Part shown: positions 1-7,652 of the stretch, piece by piece | Position numbering within the stretch: the stretch's first letter is position 1 | How the letters are laid out: each line of letters starts with the position of its first letter | From: an uncultured Xylophilus sp. | Lineage (GTDB): Bacteria > Pseudomonadota > Gammaproteobacteria > Burkholderiales > Burkholderiaceae_C | Assembly (NCBI GenBank): GCA_913776965.1 | Contig: CAJYQL010000040.1 | Location: 1-40,173 of the forward strand | Length of the DNA stretch: 40,173 nt | Direction of reading: 5' to 3' | Program-made: the position numbers and the translations under genes | Notes under the pieces: model-generated | What the model was told of the DNA's origin: nothing | Databases searched by the model: none | The model's input: only the letters and a program-made list of their open reading frames with translations

Positions 1-246
1 CCCGCTCGGCCGCCGAGGCGTTCAACGGCGCGATGGACGGCACTGCGCGTGCCGCCGGCGTGCGCTGGCTGGTCTGGGTGCACCAGGACGTGGTGCTGCC
101 GGTGGCCTCGGCCAGTGCCGCCAGGAAGCGCACGTCCCAGCCCACCGGCAGCACCACGTCCTGGTGCACCCAGACCAGCCAGCGCACGCCGGCGGCACGC
201 GCAGTGCCGTCCATCGCGCCGTTGAACGCCTCGGCGGCCGAGCGGG
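1..246. repeat. Perfect 105 bp inverted repeat at left contig end (fold-back)
   Basis: Positions 1-105 are the exact reverse complement of 142-246, with a 36-base spacer at 106-141. Read on the minus strand, the right arm and spacer are a continuous glycosyltransferase coding sequence. The left arm then repeats that sequence backwards and makes no sense as its continuation. A similar structure closes the other end of the window. The simplest reading is a fold-back chimera from amplification or library preparation, or a graph artefact in assembly, rather than a biological hairpin. Bases 1-105 should be discounted as genome sequence. Confidence 0.95.
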
Positions 247-391
247 CGCCGACGTGCGCGATCACTGGCCAGCCGCCCGGCTGCAGGCAGGGCGACTGCA
301 TCAGCCGCTGCTGGAAGGTGCCGATGTCGTTGACGCCGACGACGAACAGCAGGGCGTCGCGGGCGGCGGTCGCCGAAGGGGGAGCGGTCAT
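106..391 (-). CDS. StrF-like family 2 glycosyltransferase, N-terminal fragment
   Basis: The reading frame starts with ATG at 391 and runs about 95 codons to the fold-back junction near 105/106, so only the N-terminus is present. The protein opens with a short polar stretch, then a hydrophobic strand (LLFVVGVND). Later comes WLVWVHQDVVLPVGWD, resembling the HQDV-containing core of the streptomycin-biosynthesis StrF / Glyco_tranf_2_5 group of GT-A glycosyltransferases, in which the aspartate helps to bind the nucleotide-sugar metal. It starts 34 bases after the GNAT gene and probably shares its transcript. The pairing suggests modification of a surface glycan or a secondary metabolite. The family call rests on the short motif and the exact substrate is unknown. 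The gene is cut by the contig end, which is not evidence of a pseudogene. Confidence 0.7.
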
Positions 392-425
392 GGGCGGAAG
401 CGGGATCGGAAGAAGGGGAGGGCGG

Positions 426-1472
426 TCAGAGGAAGTCGGTATCGCCGCCCATGAACCACCAGCGGAAGCCGGCGACCGCGTCCGCCTGCACGTCGGACGC
501 CACCGGCACGCCCAGGCGCGCCGTCTCGGTCACGTCCGACAGGCCGGTGGCCGCCAGGTGCTCGCGCACCGCCGGCGTCGCCCAGGCGGTCATGCCACTG
601 GCGCCCGCGCGGCCGGCTTCGCGCCGGCAGGCAAGCGTCGCCAGCGCCATCAGGCGCAGCGGGCCGACCCAGTCCAGCCACATCATCGGCCGGCCGGCCG
701 CCGGGATCTCGGTCACCGCGATGCCGCGGACGGTGCGGCTCCAGGGCCGGCGCAACGCGAAGAAGCGGTAGGCCTTGTCGGGCCGGTCGCAGAAGCGCCA
801 GCGCAGGTAGGCGGGGCTGCGCTCGCCGAGCGTGAGGCCCATCGCCGCGGCTTCGGGCCGCATCGCATCCCAGGCGCCCTGGATGGCGGCGTCGAAGCCC
901 GGCGCGGCCGCATCCAGCGGTTCCCAGCGCCACCAGCGCAGGGCCGGCGCGGGCTGCGCCGGATCGGCCGCCGGCCACGACAGGCCGTGGATCGGGCCCC
1001 GGTCCCAGCCCAGCCGCAGGGCGGCGCCGAGCCGCATGTGGCGCTCGCTCGGGAAGCCGTAGCCGATCGCGATCTTCGGTGCCGGCCCGAGCTTGCTCTC
1101 GTAGAGCATCTTGGTCGTGTGGAAGAACGGGCCCTGGCGGGTCAGGATGCCGCGGTATTCGGGTGCGGTCATCACGTCGCCCACCTGCATGCCGGTGGTG
1201 CGCACACCCCGGTGCCACAGCGGCCGGGGCAGGCCCGCGCCGTGCGCGACCATCTCGTCGCCGCGCCACATGGCCACACCGACTGCGCCGCCGGCCTGGT
1301 ACTTCCAGTCGAACCAGGAGGTATCGGAGTCCGCGCCGAACACCCGGCGGTGCAGGGCCAGCATGGCGCTGGTGTCGTCCGGCGTCAGGTCGCGGACGGC
1401 ATAGCGCTCGCCGCCGATCTCGGCCCAGCGAATCTCGGTGCCGCCGGTGGGGGAAGGGGAATCTGGATGCAT
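426..1472 (-). CDS. GNAT-family acyltransferase
   Basis: This 348-residue protein has the layout of a GNAT acyl-CoA N-acyltransferase. The N-terminal strand-helix part includes VRDLTPDDTSAMLALHRRVFG and a W-F-D-W-K-Y segment typical of long GNATs found in polysaccharide and envelope clusters. This is followed by a core with MQVGDVMTAPEYRGILTRQG, matching the acetyl-CoA-binding strand and loop (V-x-P-x-x-R-G), and an extended C-terminal half. No signal peptide or membrane segment is visible, so it should be cytoplasmic. It lies 64 bases downstream of the Crp-family gene and 34 bases upstream of a glycosyltransferase fragment on the same strand. I infer acylation of a sugar or amino-sugar precursor, but the substrate cannot be read from the sequence. 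Confidence 0.75.
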   Translation of the reverse strand: MHPDSPSPTGGTEIRWAEIGGERYAVRDLTPDDTSAMLALHRRVFGADSDTSWFDWKYQAGGAVGVAMWRGDEMVAHGAGLPRPLWHRGVRTTGMQVGDVMTAPEYRGILTRQGPFFHTTKMLYESKLGPAPKIAIGYGFPSERHMRLGAALRLGWDRGPIHGLSWPAADPAQPAPALRWWRWEPLDAAAPGFDAAIQGAWDAMRPEAAAMGLTLGERSPAYLRWRFCDRPDKAYRFFALRRPWSRTVRGIAVTEIPAAGRPMMWLDWVGPLRLMALATLACRREAGRAGASGMTAWATPAVREHLAATGLSDVTETARLGVPVASDVQADAVAGFRWWFMGGDTDFL

Positions 1473-1536
1473 GGCAGGGAAAGGCGAAAAACGCAGCCGG
1501 GCAGGAAGCAGGCGGGGCCGGACGCGCCCCGCGGGG

Positions 1537-2235
1537 TCAGGCCTTGGGCGGCTCGGTGCGGCCTTCGGCGATGTCCCGGAGCATCGCGGGCTGGACCAGC
1601 CGCAGTGTATTGCCTTCGCGCACCAGCACCTTGTGCAGGAACAGCACCTGGAAGGCCCGGGTCACGGTTTCGCGGCTGGCGTTGATCATGATCGCCAGCT
1701 CCTGGTGGGTCGGCACCTGGTCCACCTCGGGGCCGGTGCCCGGGCGGTCCTGGGACAGCTGCAGCAGCAGCACGCTCAGCCGCTGGAACGGGTTGGGCAG
1801 GCCGAGCAGCGTGCGCTGGGCCGTCACGGCGCGCACCCGGTGGGCGAGGCGTTCCATCACCGCCCGGGCGAGTTCCGGGTGGCCCAGGATCAGCTCCCGC
1901 GCCGCCCGCGCTTCCAGGAACGCGACGGTCGACTTGTTGGCCGCCACCACGAATTCCGACGGCGCCTTGCCGTCGACCACCGACAACTCCCCGAAGTAGT
2001 CGCCCGGCTCCACGAAGTACAGGCCCACGCTGCGGCCGTCCACCGTGAAATCCACGCCCTGCAGTCGGCCGTCCACCAGAAAGCCCAGTTCCAGCGTGGG
2101 CTTGTCCTTCGACAGCACCATCGCCCGGCGCGCGAAGGACTGCAGCGTCATCTGCTGCGACAGCACGGCGAGGGTGTCCTGCGGAATCGGGCGCAGCAGC
2201 GGGAACTGCCCCAGCAGTTGTAACGAAACTGGCAT
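1537..2235 (-). CDS. Crp/Fnr-family transcriptional regulator
   Basis: The 232-residue protein has an N-terminal cyclic-nucleotide-binding-like beta-barrel (about 8-120, with the GEL signature at 82-84), a dimerisation helix (about 120-145) and a C-terminal Crp-type winged helix-turn-helix (about 150-225). The recognition helix carries ASRETVTR, with Arg188, Glu189 and Arg193 matching the three residues by which E. coli CRP reads TGTGA half-sites. In contrast, the phosphate-binding Arg82-Ser83 pair of CRP appears as Pro-Ser in this protein (around 92-93). Binding of cAMP is therefore uncertain: it may be ligand-independent or use another nucleotide. It is transcribed divergently from the FecR-cyclase-barrel operon across a 104 bp gap that contains a Crp-like operator. 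I infer control of that operon and of the S-layer gene. Confidence 0.88.
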   Translation of the reverse strand: MPVSLQLLGQFPLLRPIPQDTLAVLSQQMTLQSFARRAMVLSKDKPTLELGFLVDGRLQGVDFTVDGRSVGLYFVEPGDYFGELSVVDGKAPSEFVVAANKSTVAFLEARAARELILGHPELARAVMERLAHRVRAVTAQRTLLGLPNPFQRLSVLLLQLSQDRPGTGPEVDQVPTHQELAIMINASRETVTRAFQVLFLHKVLVREGNTLRLVQPAMLRDIAEGRTEPPKA

Positions 2236-2273
2236 TCTGGACCCAGTTTAGCCAGTTCGCCCCACGCATCATC

Positions 2274-2289
2274 TGTGATCCGGCGCACA
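2274..2289. promoter_or_regulatory. Crp-like operator in divergent promoter
   Basis: TGTGATCCGGCGCACA matches the CRP consensus TGTGA-N6-TCACA except for one base in the right half. It sits between the Crp-family gene (start 2235) and the FecR gene (start 2340). Its centre (2281.5) lies 30.5 bp upstream of the first base of GAAAAT (2312-2317), a 4/6 match to a -10 box. This is the geometry expected for a class II CRP-activated promoter. A second site with the same spacing is found before the S-layer gene. Confidence 0.6.
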
Positions 2290-2339
2290 ACGCGCGCCCG
2301 GGCCCGCGTGCGAAAATCGGTCTGCTCAAAGGTGCCACC

Positions 2340-3815
2340 ATGTCCGATCGCAAGCATTCCCGGTCCTTCGCCTTCCGCCCCGTGTGGGCCGGCGGCCTGC
2401 TGTGGGCGGCCGCCTGTGCCGCGGGCGCGACTGCCTCGGCGCCGATCGTCGGCGAGGCGACCCTCGTCATCGGCGTGGCCCGTGTCATCTCGCCCAGCGG
2501 CGAAGCCGCCACGGTCGACCGCGGCACCCCGATCCGTGTCGGCGACCGGGTGGAGACCCAGGCCGGCGGCCACGTGCACCTGCGTTTCGTCGACGGCGGC
2601 CGGGTCAGCGTCCGGCCGTCCAGCCGCCTGCAGATCGAGAACTACAGCCATTCGGCCGACGTGCCCGCCCTCAACGCGATCAAGTTCCGGCTCGACGAGG
2701 GCGTGGTGCGCTCCATCACCGGCACCTGGGGCGAAGCCGCGCGCGACAAGTTCCGGCTCAACACGCCCGTCGCCGCCATCGGCGTGAAGGGCACCGACTT
2801 CGTCGCGCGCACCCGCGGCGGCACCACCTTCGCCTCGGTCTATGCCGGCGCCATCGCGCTCACGCCGCTGGCCGGCGGCTGCCAGGGCTCGCTCGGCCCC
2901 TGCCTGAACGGCGCCGAAAAGCTGCTGACCGCCGATATGAAGGGCCAGACGCTGGAGCTGGCCCGCATGCAGGCGACCGCCCAGGTCGTGCCCTCGATCG
3001 AGCACATCGCCCTCGGCACCCGCACCACCGCGGCGCCGGCCGCATCGACCAAGCTGTCGGACGCCGATCCCACGGTGGTCGAGAAGGTGGTCGCCAGCGA
3101 ACAGAAGGTCAACGCGGTGCAGACCTTCCTGGCGGCGGTCGGCCCGGTCACGGTGCCGGGTGCCGGCAGCGGGACCGGCGGCAGCGCAGGCGGTGCGGAC
3201 ACGGTGGGCGGCAGCACGCCCATCGTCGCGACCAGGCCGCCGGTGGTGGACCAGCTGGCTTGGGGCCGCTGGGGCACCTACGAAGCCAACGTCAGTACCG
3301 CGCCCATCGGCGACAAGATCAGCATCGCGTCGGTCACCCCCATCAATACCGGCGGCCCTGCTGTCACGGTGCTGACGGACGCCAGCAAGGCCGGCTGGGA
3401 ATACGTCTCCCCCAGCAGCCTGCTCATGCTGGACAGCGGCTACCGCATCTTCCGCGACCCGGCCGCCGGCAGCGCACCGATCTCCGGCGAGGTGAAGGCC
3501 GATTTCCGCCTGGCCGGCGCCGCCGCCAACCTCACCCGCGCCGGCGGCGTGCTGGAGGCCGCCTCGGTCGACAAGGGCACGCTCAGCATGGACTTCGTGC
3601 GCAACACGTACGACACCTCCCTCACCATCACCAACCCGACGATCAAGACGGTCACCCTGGAAGAAAAGGGCGGCACGATCGACAAGGCCACCGGCGTGCT
3701 CACCAGCCCGCACACCTCGGGCATCGTGACCAACGACCGGTCGCAGGCCGCCTACTACTTCAACCGCACGCTCACCGAAGGCGAACTCAAGGGCATCACC
3801 CTCTGGGGGCGTTGA
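2340..3815 (+). CDS. FecR-domain periplasmic protein
   Basis: The 491-residue protein begins with a signal peptide (hydrophobic segment about residues 13-33, cleavage likely after ATASA). A FecR domain covers about 43-155, recognisable from the pattern of beta-strands in RVGDRVETQAGGHVHLRFVDG and LNTPVAAIGVKGTDF. The remaining ~330 residues are a Gly/Thr/Ala-rich beta-type region without a family I recognise. Classical FecR proteins pass an outer-membrane signal to an ECF sigma factor, but no sigma factor is present and this protein has no cytoplasmic anti-sigma part. The stop codon TGA is followed directly by the TTG start of the CHASE2 cyclase, so the two are translationally linked. I infer a periplasmic sensor or scaffold that works with the cyclase. 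Confidence 0.85.
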   Translation: MSDRKHSRSFAFRPVWAGGLLWAAACAAGATASAPIVGEATLVIGVARVISPSGEAATVDRGTPIRVGDRVETQAGGHVHLRFVDGGRVSVRPSSRLQIENYSHSADVPALNAIKFRLDEGVVRSITGTWGEAARDKFRLNTPVAAIGVKGTDFVARTRGGTTFASVYAGAIALTPLAGGCQGSLGPCLNGAEKLLTADMKGQTLELARMQATAQVVPSIEHIALGTRTTAAPAASTKLSDADPTVVEKVVASEQKVNAVQTFLAAVGPVTVPGAGSGTGGSAGGADTVGGSTPIVATRPPVVDQLAWGRWGTYEANVSTAPIGDKISIASVTPINTGGPAVTVLTDASKAGWEYVSPSSLLMLDSGYRIFRDPAAGSAPISGEVKADFRLAGAAANLTRAGGVLEAASVDKGTLSMDFVRNTYDTSLTITNPTIKTVTLEEKGGTIDKATGVLTSPHTSGIVTNDRSQAAYYFNRTLTEGELKGITLWGR

Positions 3816-5825
3816 TTGGCGCCGTGGAGAGGGGGGCTTCCGGGCCGGTACGGCGTCGCGCTGCTGGCGGTGCTGCTCGCCACCCTGCTGTGGGCAGCGC
3901 TGCAGGCGGGCGCCGGCCCGCTGCTGGCACAGCTGGAAGAACGCTCCGGTGACCTCGTCTGGCGGCTGGGCGCCGACCGCAAGGAAGAGCGCCGCATCGT
4001 CGTGGTGGACATCGACGAGCGCAGCCTGCGCGAAGTCGGTCCCTGGCCCTGGCCGCGCGAAACCCAGGCCCGGCTGATCGACCGCATCGCTGCGGCCGGC
4101 GCCGGCCAGCAGATCTTCGACATCGTCTTTCCCGACAGCCTGCCCGGCAGCGAGGCTCTGACCGGTGCCATCGCCCGCCACCAGCCGGTCACTGCCCAGG
4201 TGCTGGCGCTGGAGCAGGGCGGCAGCCCGTCGGTGGGCGCCCTGACCGGTGCGCTCGACTGGCCCGCCTGCCCGGCACCGTTCGCCACCGCTGCCGGCTA
4301 CCTGGCCAACTACGAGGCGATCCGCTTCGCCCGGGCCGGCCACATCACTCCGCGGGTGGGCAGCGACGGCATCGTGCGGCACCAACCGGCGGTCATCTGC
4401 TTCCAGGGCAAGTCCTATCCAGCACTCGGCCTGGCGGCGCTGATGCAGGGCACCGGCGCGCCCGACTTGTCGCTGGAGCGCGGCACCGGCTGGTGGGACC
4501 CGGCCTGGAAGCTCGGCGCGCCGCAACTCACCGGCCCGGTGCCGCTCGACGCGCGGGGCGACCTGCGCATCGCCTGGCACCAGCACCCCGACGCCTACGC
4601 CAGCGTGTCCGCCGCCGACGTGCTGGCCGGCCGGGCTTCTGCCGGGCTGCTGTCCAATGCCTGGGTGCTGCTGGGCAGCAGCGCCTTCGGGCTGAACGAC
4701 TCCATCGGCACGCCGTTCGGCGGCATGAGCGCCGGCTTCCTGGCGCACCTGCAGATCGTCACCGCGCTGATCGACGGCCGCACGCCCTCCACCCCGCGCG
4801 CCGGGCCGGCGGTGCAGGCTGCCGCCGCCGGGCTGGGCATGCTGGGGTTGCTGGCGCTGTCCCTCCGGCCGTGGCGGGCGGCTCCAGCGGGTGGTAGTGC
4901 TGGAGCGGCGGCAACCGCAGGCGCGCCGCAGCGCCGGCCGCGGCGCTTCCCGGTCTACCTGCTGCCGCTGGTGGCCATCGTGTGGTGCGTGCTGCTGTGG
5001 GGCGGCCATGCGCTGCTGCTCACGCGCGGGGCGGTGTGGATCGGCTGGCAGGCACCGGTGCTGTTCGTGCTGCTGTTCGGCTCGACCCTGGGCATCCTGG
5101 AACACGCCCGCAGCCGCATCGACCGCGACCAGCTCTACGCCCACCTGTCCAGCTACCTGCCGGCCCCGGTGGCCGCGGCGCTGGCGCTGCAGCCGCCCTC
5201 GGGCGCGATCAAGGCCGTCACGCGGCAGGTGTCGGTGCTGTTCGCCGATATCCGCAACTTTTCCGCGTACTGCGACACCCGCCCGCCGGAAGAGGCGGCC
5301 GCCGTGCTGCACGCCTTCTTCTCCACCGCCACCCGGGTGGTGGAAGAGCATGGCGGCGTGATCGAGGCCTTCCAGGGCGATGCCGTCTTCGCCGTGTGGA
5401 ACGGCAGTCCCGACACCGCCCGCGACGGCCTGTCCACCGAAGAGGGCGCCCGCCAGGCGCTGCAGGCCGCGGTGGCGCTGCTGCGCGCCATCCACGGCGT
5501 GCTGCCCGACCCGGCGCCGGCGGGCCTGGAGCCGCTCTCGCTCGGCATCAGCGTCGAGACCGGGCCGGCCATGGCCGGATCTTTCGGGCTGGCGCGGCGG
5601 CGGACCCACATGGTGATGGGCCGCACCGTCACCATCGCCAGCCGGCTGGTCGAGATGACCGGCGAACTAGCCCACCCGATCCTGGTTGGCGAAGGGCTGG
5701 CCGCGCAGGTCGGCGCCGCCGGCCTGCAGTCGATGGGCACCTTCCTGCTGGAAGGCATGCGGGTGCCGCACCATGTCTACGCCTACCCGCTGCGGGCCGC
5801 CGTTGGCAACGACACCGACCATTAG
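3816..5825 (+). CDS. CHASE2-domain membrane nucleotidyl cyclase (class III)
   Basis: The start is TTG at 3816, immediately after the FecR stop; no better in-frame start lies nearby. The protein has one N-terminal membrane segment (about 12-28), a periplasmic CHASE2 sensor domain, three membrane helices (about 334-352, 377-402, 407-428) and a C-terminal class III cyclase domain (about 470-650). Both metal-binding aspartates are present: Asp478 in LFADIRNFS and Asp522 in FQGDAVF. The usual adenine-selecting Lys is Ala518, and the transition-state Asn in the G-x-T-V-N-x-A-S-R motif is Thr606; the following Arg610 is kept. Product (cAMP, cGMP or none) is therefore open. It lies in a tight operon with FecR and the barrel protein and opposite a Crp-type regulator, which suggests envelope sensing through a nucleotide signal. 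Confidence 0.9.
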   Translation: MAPWRGGLPGRYGVALLAVLLATLLWAALQAGAGPLLAQLEERSGDLVWRLGADRKEERRIVVVDIDERSLREVGPWPWPRETQARLIDRIAAAGAGQQIFDIVFPDSLPGSEALTGAIARHQPVTAQVLALEQGGSPSVGALTGALDWPACPAPFATAAGYLANYEAIRFARAGHITPRVGSDGIVRHQPAVICFQGKSYPALGLAALMQGTGAPDLSLERGTGWWDPAWKLGAPQLTGPVPLDARGDLRIAWHQHPDAYASVSAADVLAGRASAGLLSNAWVLLGSSAFGLNDSIGTPFGGMSAGFLAHLQIVTALIDGRTPSTPRAGPAVQAAAAGLGMLGLLALSLRPWRAAPAGGSAGAAATAGAPQRRPRRFPVYLLPLVAIVWCVLLWGGHALLLTRGAVWIGWQAPVLFVLLFGSTLGILEHARSRIDRDQLYAHLSSYLPAPVAAALALQPPSGAIKAVTRQVSVLFADIRNFSAYCDTRPPEEAAAVLHAFFSTATRVVEEHGGVIEAFQGDAVFAVWNGSPDTARDGLSTEEGARQALQAAVALLRAIHGVLPDPAPAGLEPLSLGISVETGPAMAGSFGLARRRTHMVMGRTVTIASRLVEMTGELAHPILVGEGLAAQVGAAGLQSMGTFLLEGMRVPHHVYAYPLRAAVGNDTDH

Positions 5826-5844
5826 GGCCCCGCGGCGGCCGGCC

Positions 5845-7323
5845 GTGCGCCACCTGCTGTGGGCCTGCGCCGCGGCCGGCGCCTGCGCGGGCGCCGTTGC
5901 GGCCGAGCCGGCGCCCACCGTAGCACCCGCGGTTGCCGACACCGCCGCCAGCGCCCTCGCAGCCGTGCCCACCGGCGCCAGCGCCGCATCCGCCCCCGAC
6001 GGCGCCGCCTGCGAGGCCCGCGCTCGCCTGCCCGCGCCCGACGCCCCCGGCGCGCTCGACGCCTGGCAGGCTGCACTGTCAGACTGCCAGCGCGACAGCG
6101 ACTTCCTGGCCATGCTGGGCCGGCTGTACCTGGAGCAGGGCCGCTACGTCGATGCCGCCGACCACCTGGAGCGGGCGCTGATGTTCGACCCCGACCAGAA
6201 GGGCGCCCGGGTGGACTACGCCATCGCCCTGGCCGGCGTGGGCGATGCGCTCTCGTCCCTCGGCCTGATCCGCTCGCTGCTGGCCGACCCCGACCTGCCG
6301 GCCCGCCTGCGCCCGGCCCTTACCACCCTGCAGGCCGCCTGGCAGCCCGCCGGCCAATGGCGGCACCGGCTGTCGGCCACGCTGCGCGCGGGGCACGACA
6401 GCAACCTGGCGGGCGCGCCCAACCTGACCCGGCTGACGCTGACCCCGCTGGACGCCCCGCCGGTCGAGCGCGAGGTGGTCGACGGCAGCCTGCTGGCGCG
6501 GCCCGGCAGCTACCTGCGGGCCGATGCGCAGATCGAGCTGCGCCGCGACGACGCCGACGGCAGCCGCTGGGAACTGAGCGCCAACCTGCGCCGCCGCCGC
6601 AGCCACGCGGCGCCCGAGGCCGATTCCACCCAGGGCGATGCCGCCGTCGAGCGCACCTTCCTGCGCCGCGACGAGCGCACCGGCAACGCCACCGGCGCCT
6701 ATGCCGCCGCATCGGCCGCCAGCGTGCAGATCCAGTCGGGCACCCGCTATGCCGCCACCGGCGTGGCCGGCGGCTGGGCCGGCCTGTGGCGCGAAGGCGT
6801 GCTGAAGGCCTGCCAGGCCCGCGCCGGGCTGGAACTGCAGTCGCGCCGCTACCTGAGCAACGAGGTGTTGTCGGGCCGCTACCTGGGCGGCGCGGCCTCG
6901 TTCGCCTGCGACACCGGCACCGGCGGCCAGTGGCTGGCCGCCGTGCGCCACGGCGCCGACAACCCGACCAACCCCGACCGCCCCGGCGGCCGGCAGGTGC
7001 AGAGCAGCGTGCGCGTGGCCACCTACCTGCCTTTGACCGCCTTGGCGGCCCTGGCTGGCGCGGCAGGGCAGGGCCTGCCCGGCGGCCTGCTGGCCGACCT
7101 GGAACTGGGCCGCTACACCGACAGCCAGGGCTACCGCCCCTTCCTGGACAACAACCGTGTGCGCGAGACCACCCGCACCGTGGCACGGCTGGAATACCAG
7201 CTGACCTTGTCGCCCCACGCGCAGTGGACGGTGGGCGCCGAATGGCTGGAGCAGCGCGCCAGACTGTCGCTGTTCCGCCTGAGCAGCAAGGGGCCGTACA
7301 CCAGCCTGCGGGTCAGCTGGTAG
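5845..7323 (+). CDS. TPR plus outer-membrane beta-barrel protein (Slam/DUF560-like)
   Basis: I choose GTG at 5845, 20 bases after the cyclase gene, because it starts a clear signal peptide (RHLLWACAAAGACAGAVAA). The frame stays open further upstream inside the cyclase gene, but that part looks like shadow coding. The 492-residue product has a low-complexity Ala/Pro linker, then one or two TPR-like repeats (about 75-150, with DFLAMLGRLYLEQGRYVDAADHLERAL). The C-terminal ~320 residues of alternating polar/apolar strands start with LSATLRAGHDSNLAGAP, typical of surface-lipoprotein-assembly-modifier-type barrels. It ends in Trp, as expected for an aromatic C-terminal outer-membrane signal. It completes the FecR-cyclase operon, giving the system components in the outer membrane, periplasm and inner membrane. 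Assignment to the Slam group rather than another TPR-barrel family is tentative. Confidence 0.78.
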   Translation: MRHLLWACAAAGACAGAVAAEPAPTVAPAVADTAASALAAVPTGASAASAPDGAACEARARLPAPDAPGALDAWQAALSDCQRDSDFLAMLGRLYLEQGRYVDAADHLERALMFDPDQKGARVDYAIALAGVGDALSSLGLIRSLLADPDLPARLRPALTTLQAAWQPAGQWRHRLSATLRAGHDSNLAGAPNLTRLTLTPLDAPPVEREVVDGSLLARPGSYLRADAQIELRRDDADGSRWELSANLRRRRSHAAPEADSTQGDAAVERTFLRRDERTGNATGAYAAASAASVQIQSGTRYAATGVAGGWAGLWREGVLKACQARAGLELQSRRYLSNEVLSGRYLGGAASFACDTGTGGQWLAAVRHGADNPTNPDRPGGRQVQSSVRVATYLPLTALAALAGAAGQGLPGGLLADLELGRYTDSQGYRPFLDNNRVRETTRTVARLEYQLTLSPHAQWTVGAEWLEQRARLSLFRLSSKGPYTSLRVSW

Positions 7324-7418
7324 GCGGCGCCCGGCACTGCGCCGCGCAGGGGATGTGGCTAGTTTGCAACTTTTCGTGACGACAGGGCGTTTTGGAACGT
7401 TTTAGTGCCTCACAAAAA

Positions 7419-7443
7419 ATCTCATATAGGCATCTCATATAGG
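7419..7443 (+). repeat. Tandem 12-mer ATCTCATATAGG
   Basis: Two identical copies of ATCTCATATAGG are separated by a single C, giving a 13 bp period. They lie about 170 bp upstream of the Crp-like operator of the S-layer-like gene. Possible roles are a direct-repeat operator or a second, upstream promoter (CATATA resembles a -10 element). Nothing in the sequence decides between these. Confidence 0.5.
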
Positions 7444-7608
7444 AGCTACAATCCGCCTGCCTCGGTTGTGGAAGGTTGGGGCAAGGAACCGCATGTTTTT
7501 CGAGTGCAATGCTGGGTTCGGCACGGTTGGGCGGCGGGGTTGGTCAGGCCCCGTCGCCCAGCCGCCAAGACGGGCGCCACTAGGGGTGGTCCGCTGTTTG
7601 GTACAACG

Positions 7609-7624
7609 TGTGACGAGCGTCACT
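7609..7624 (+). promoter_or_regulatory. Crp-like operator of the S-layer-like gene
   Basis: TGTGACGAGCGTCACT differs from TGTGA-N6-TCACA only in its last base, and its inner part GTGACG-AG-CGTCAC is perfectly symmetric. Its centre (7616.5) is 30.5 bp upstream of TATATT at 7647-7652. A start site near 7658-7660 would then place the operator at about -42, the class II activator position. The spacing equals that of the operator before the FecR-cyclase operon. Confidence 0.7.
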
Positions 7625-7646
7625 TGTGCGCGTCTGGAGCGCCTTT

Positions 7647-7652
7647 TATATT
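7647..7652 (+). promoter_or_regulatory. Candidate -10 box of the S-layer-like gene
   Basis: TATATT matches TATAAT in five of six positions and lies in a short T-rich stretch within GC-rich surroundings. No good -35 box precedes it; its place is taken by the Crp-like operator, as is usual for class II CRP-activated promoters. The implied 5' leader is about 160 nt. Confidence 0.55.

Noticed and set aside
33-1685. A 550-codon open frame on the plus strand covering the first 1.6 kb
   Set aside because: It crosses the fold-back artefact and lies opposite two genes with recognisable products; its sequence is Arg/Ala/Pro-rich shadow coding without any family motif.
2340-3815. Classical FecR anti-sigma regulator
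   Set aside because: There is no cytoplasmic N-terminal anti-sigma part, no ECF sigma factor gene nearby and an N-terminal signal peptide is present instead.
2148-5609. A very long (1153-codon) minus-strand open frame opposite the FecR and cyclase genes
   Set aside because: Long antisense frames are normal in GC-rich DNA. The plus strand encodes clear FecR, CHASE2 and cyclase domains, and the antisense product has only low-complexity Arg/Gly/Ala sequence.
7529-7559. GC-rich hairpin as terminator of the FecR-cyclase-barrel operon
   Set aside because: The 11 bp stem is stable, but it lies over 200 bases after the stop codon and has no T-run on either strand.
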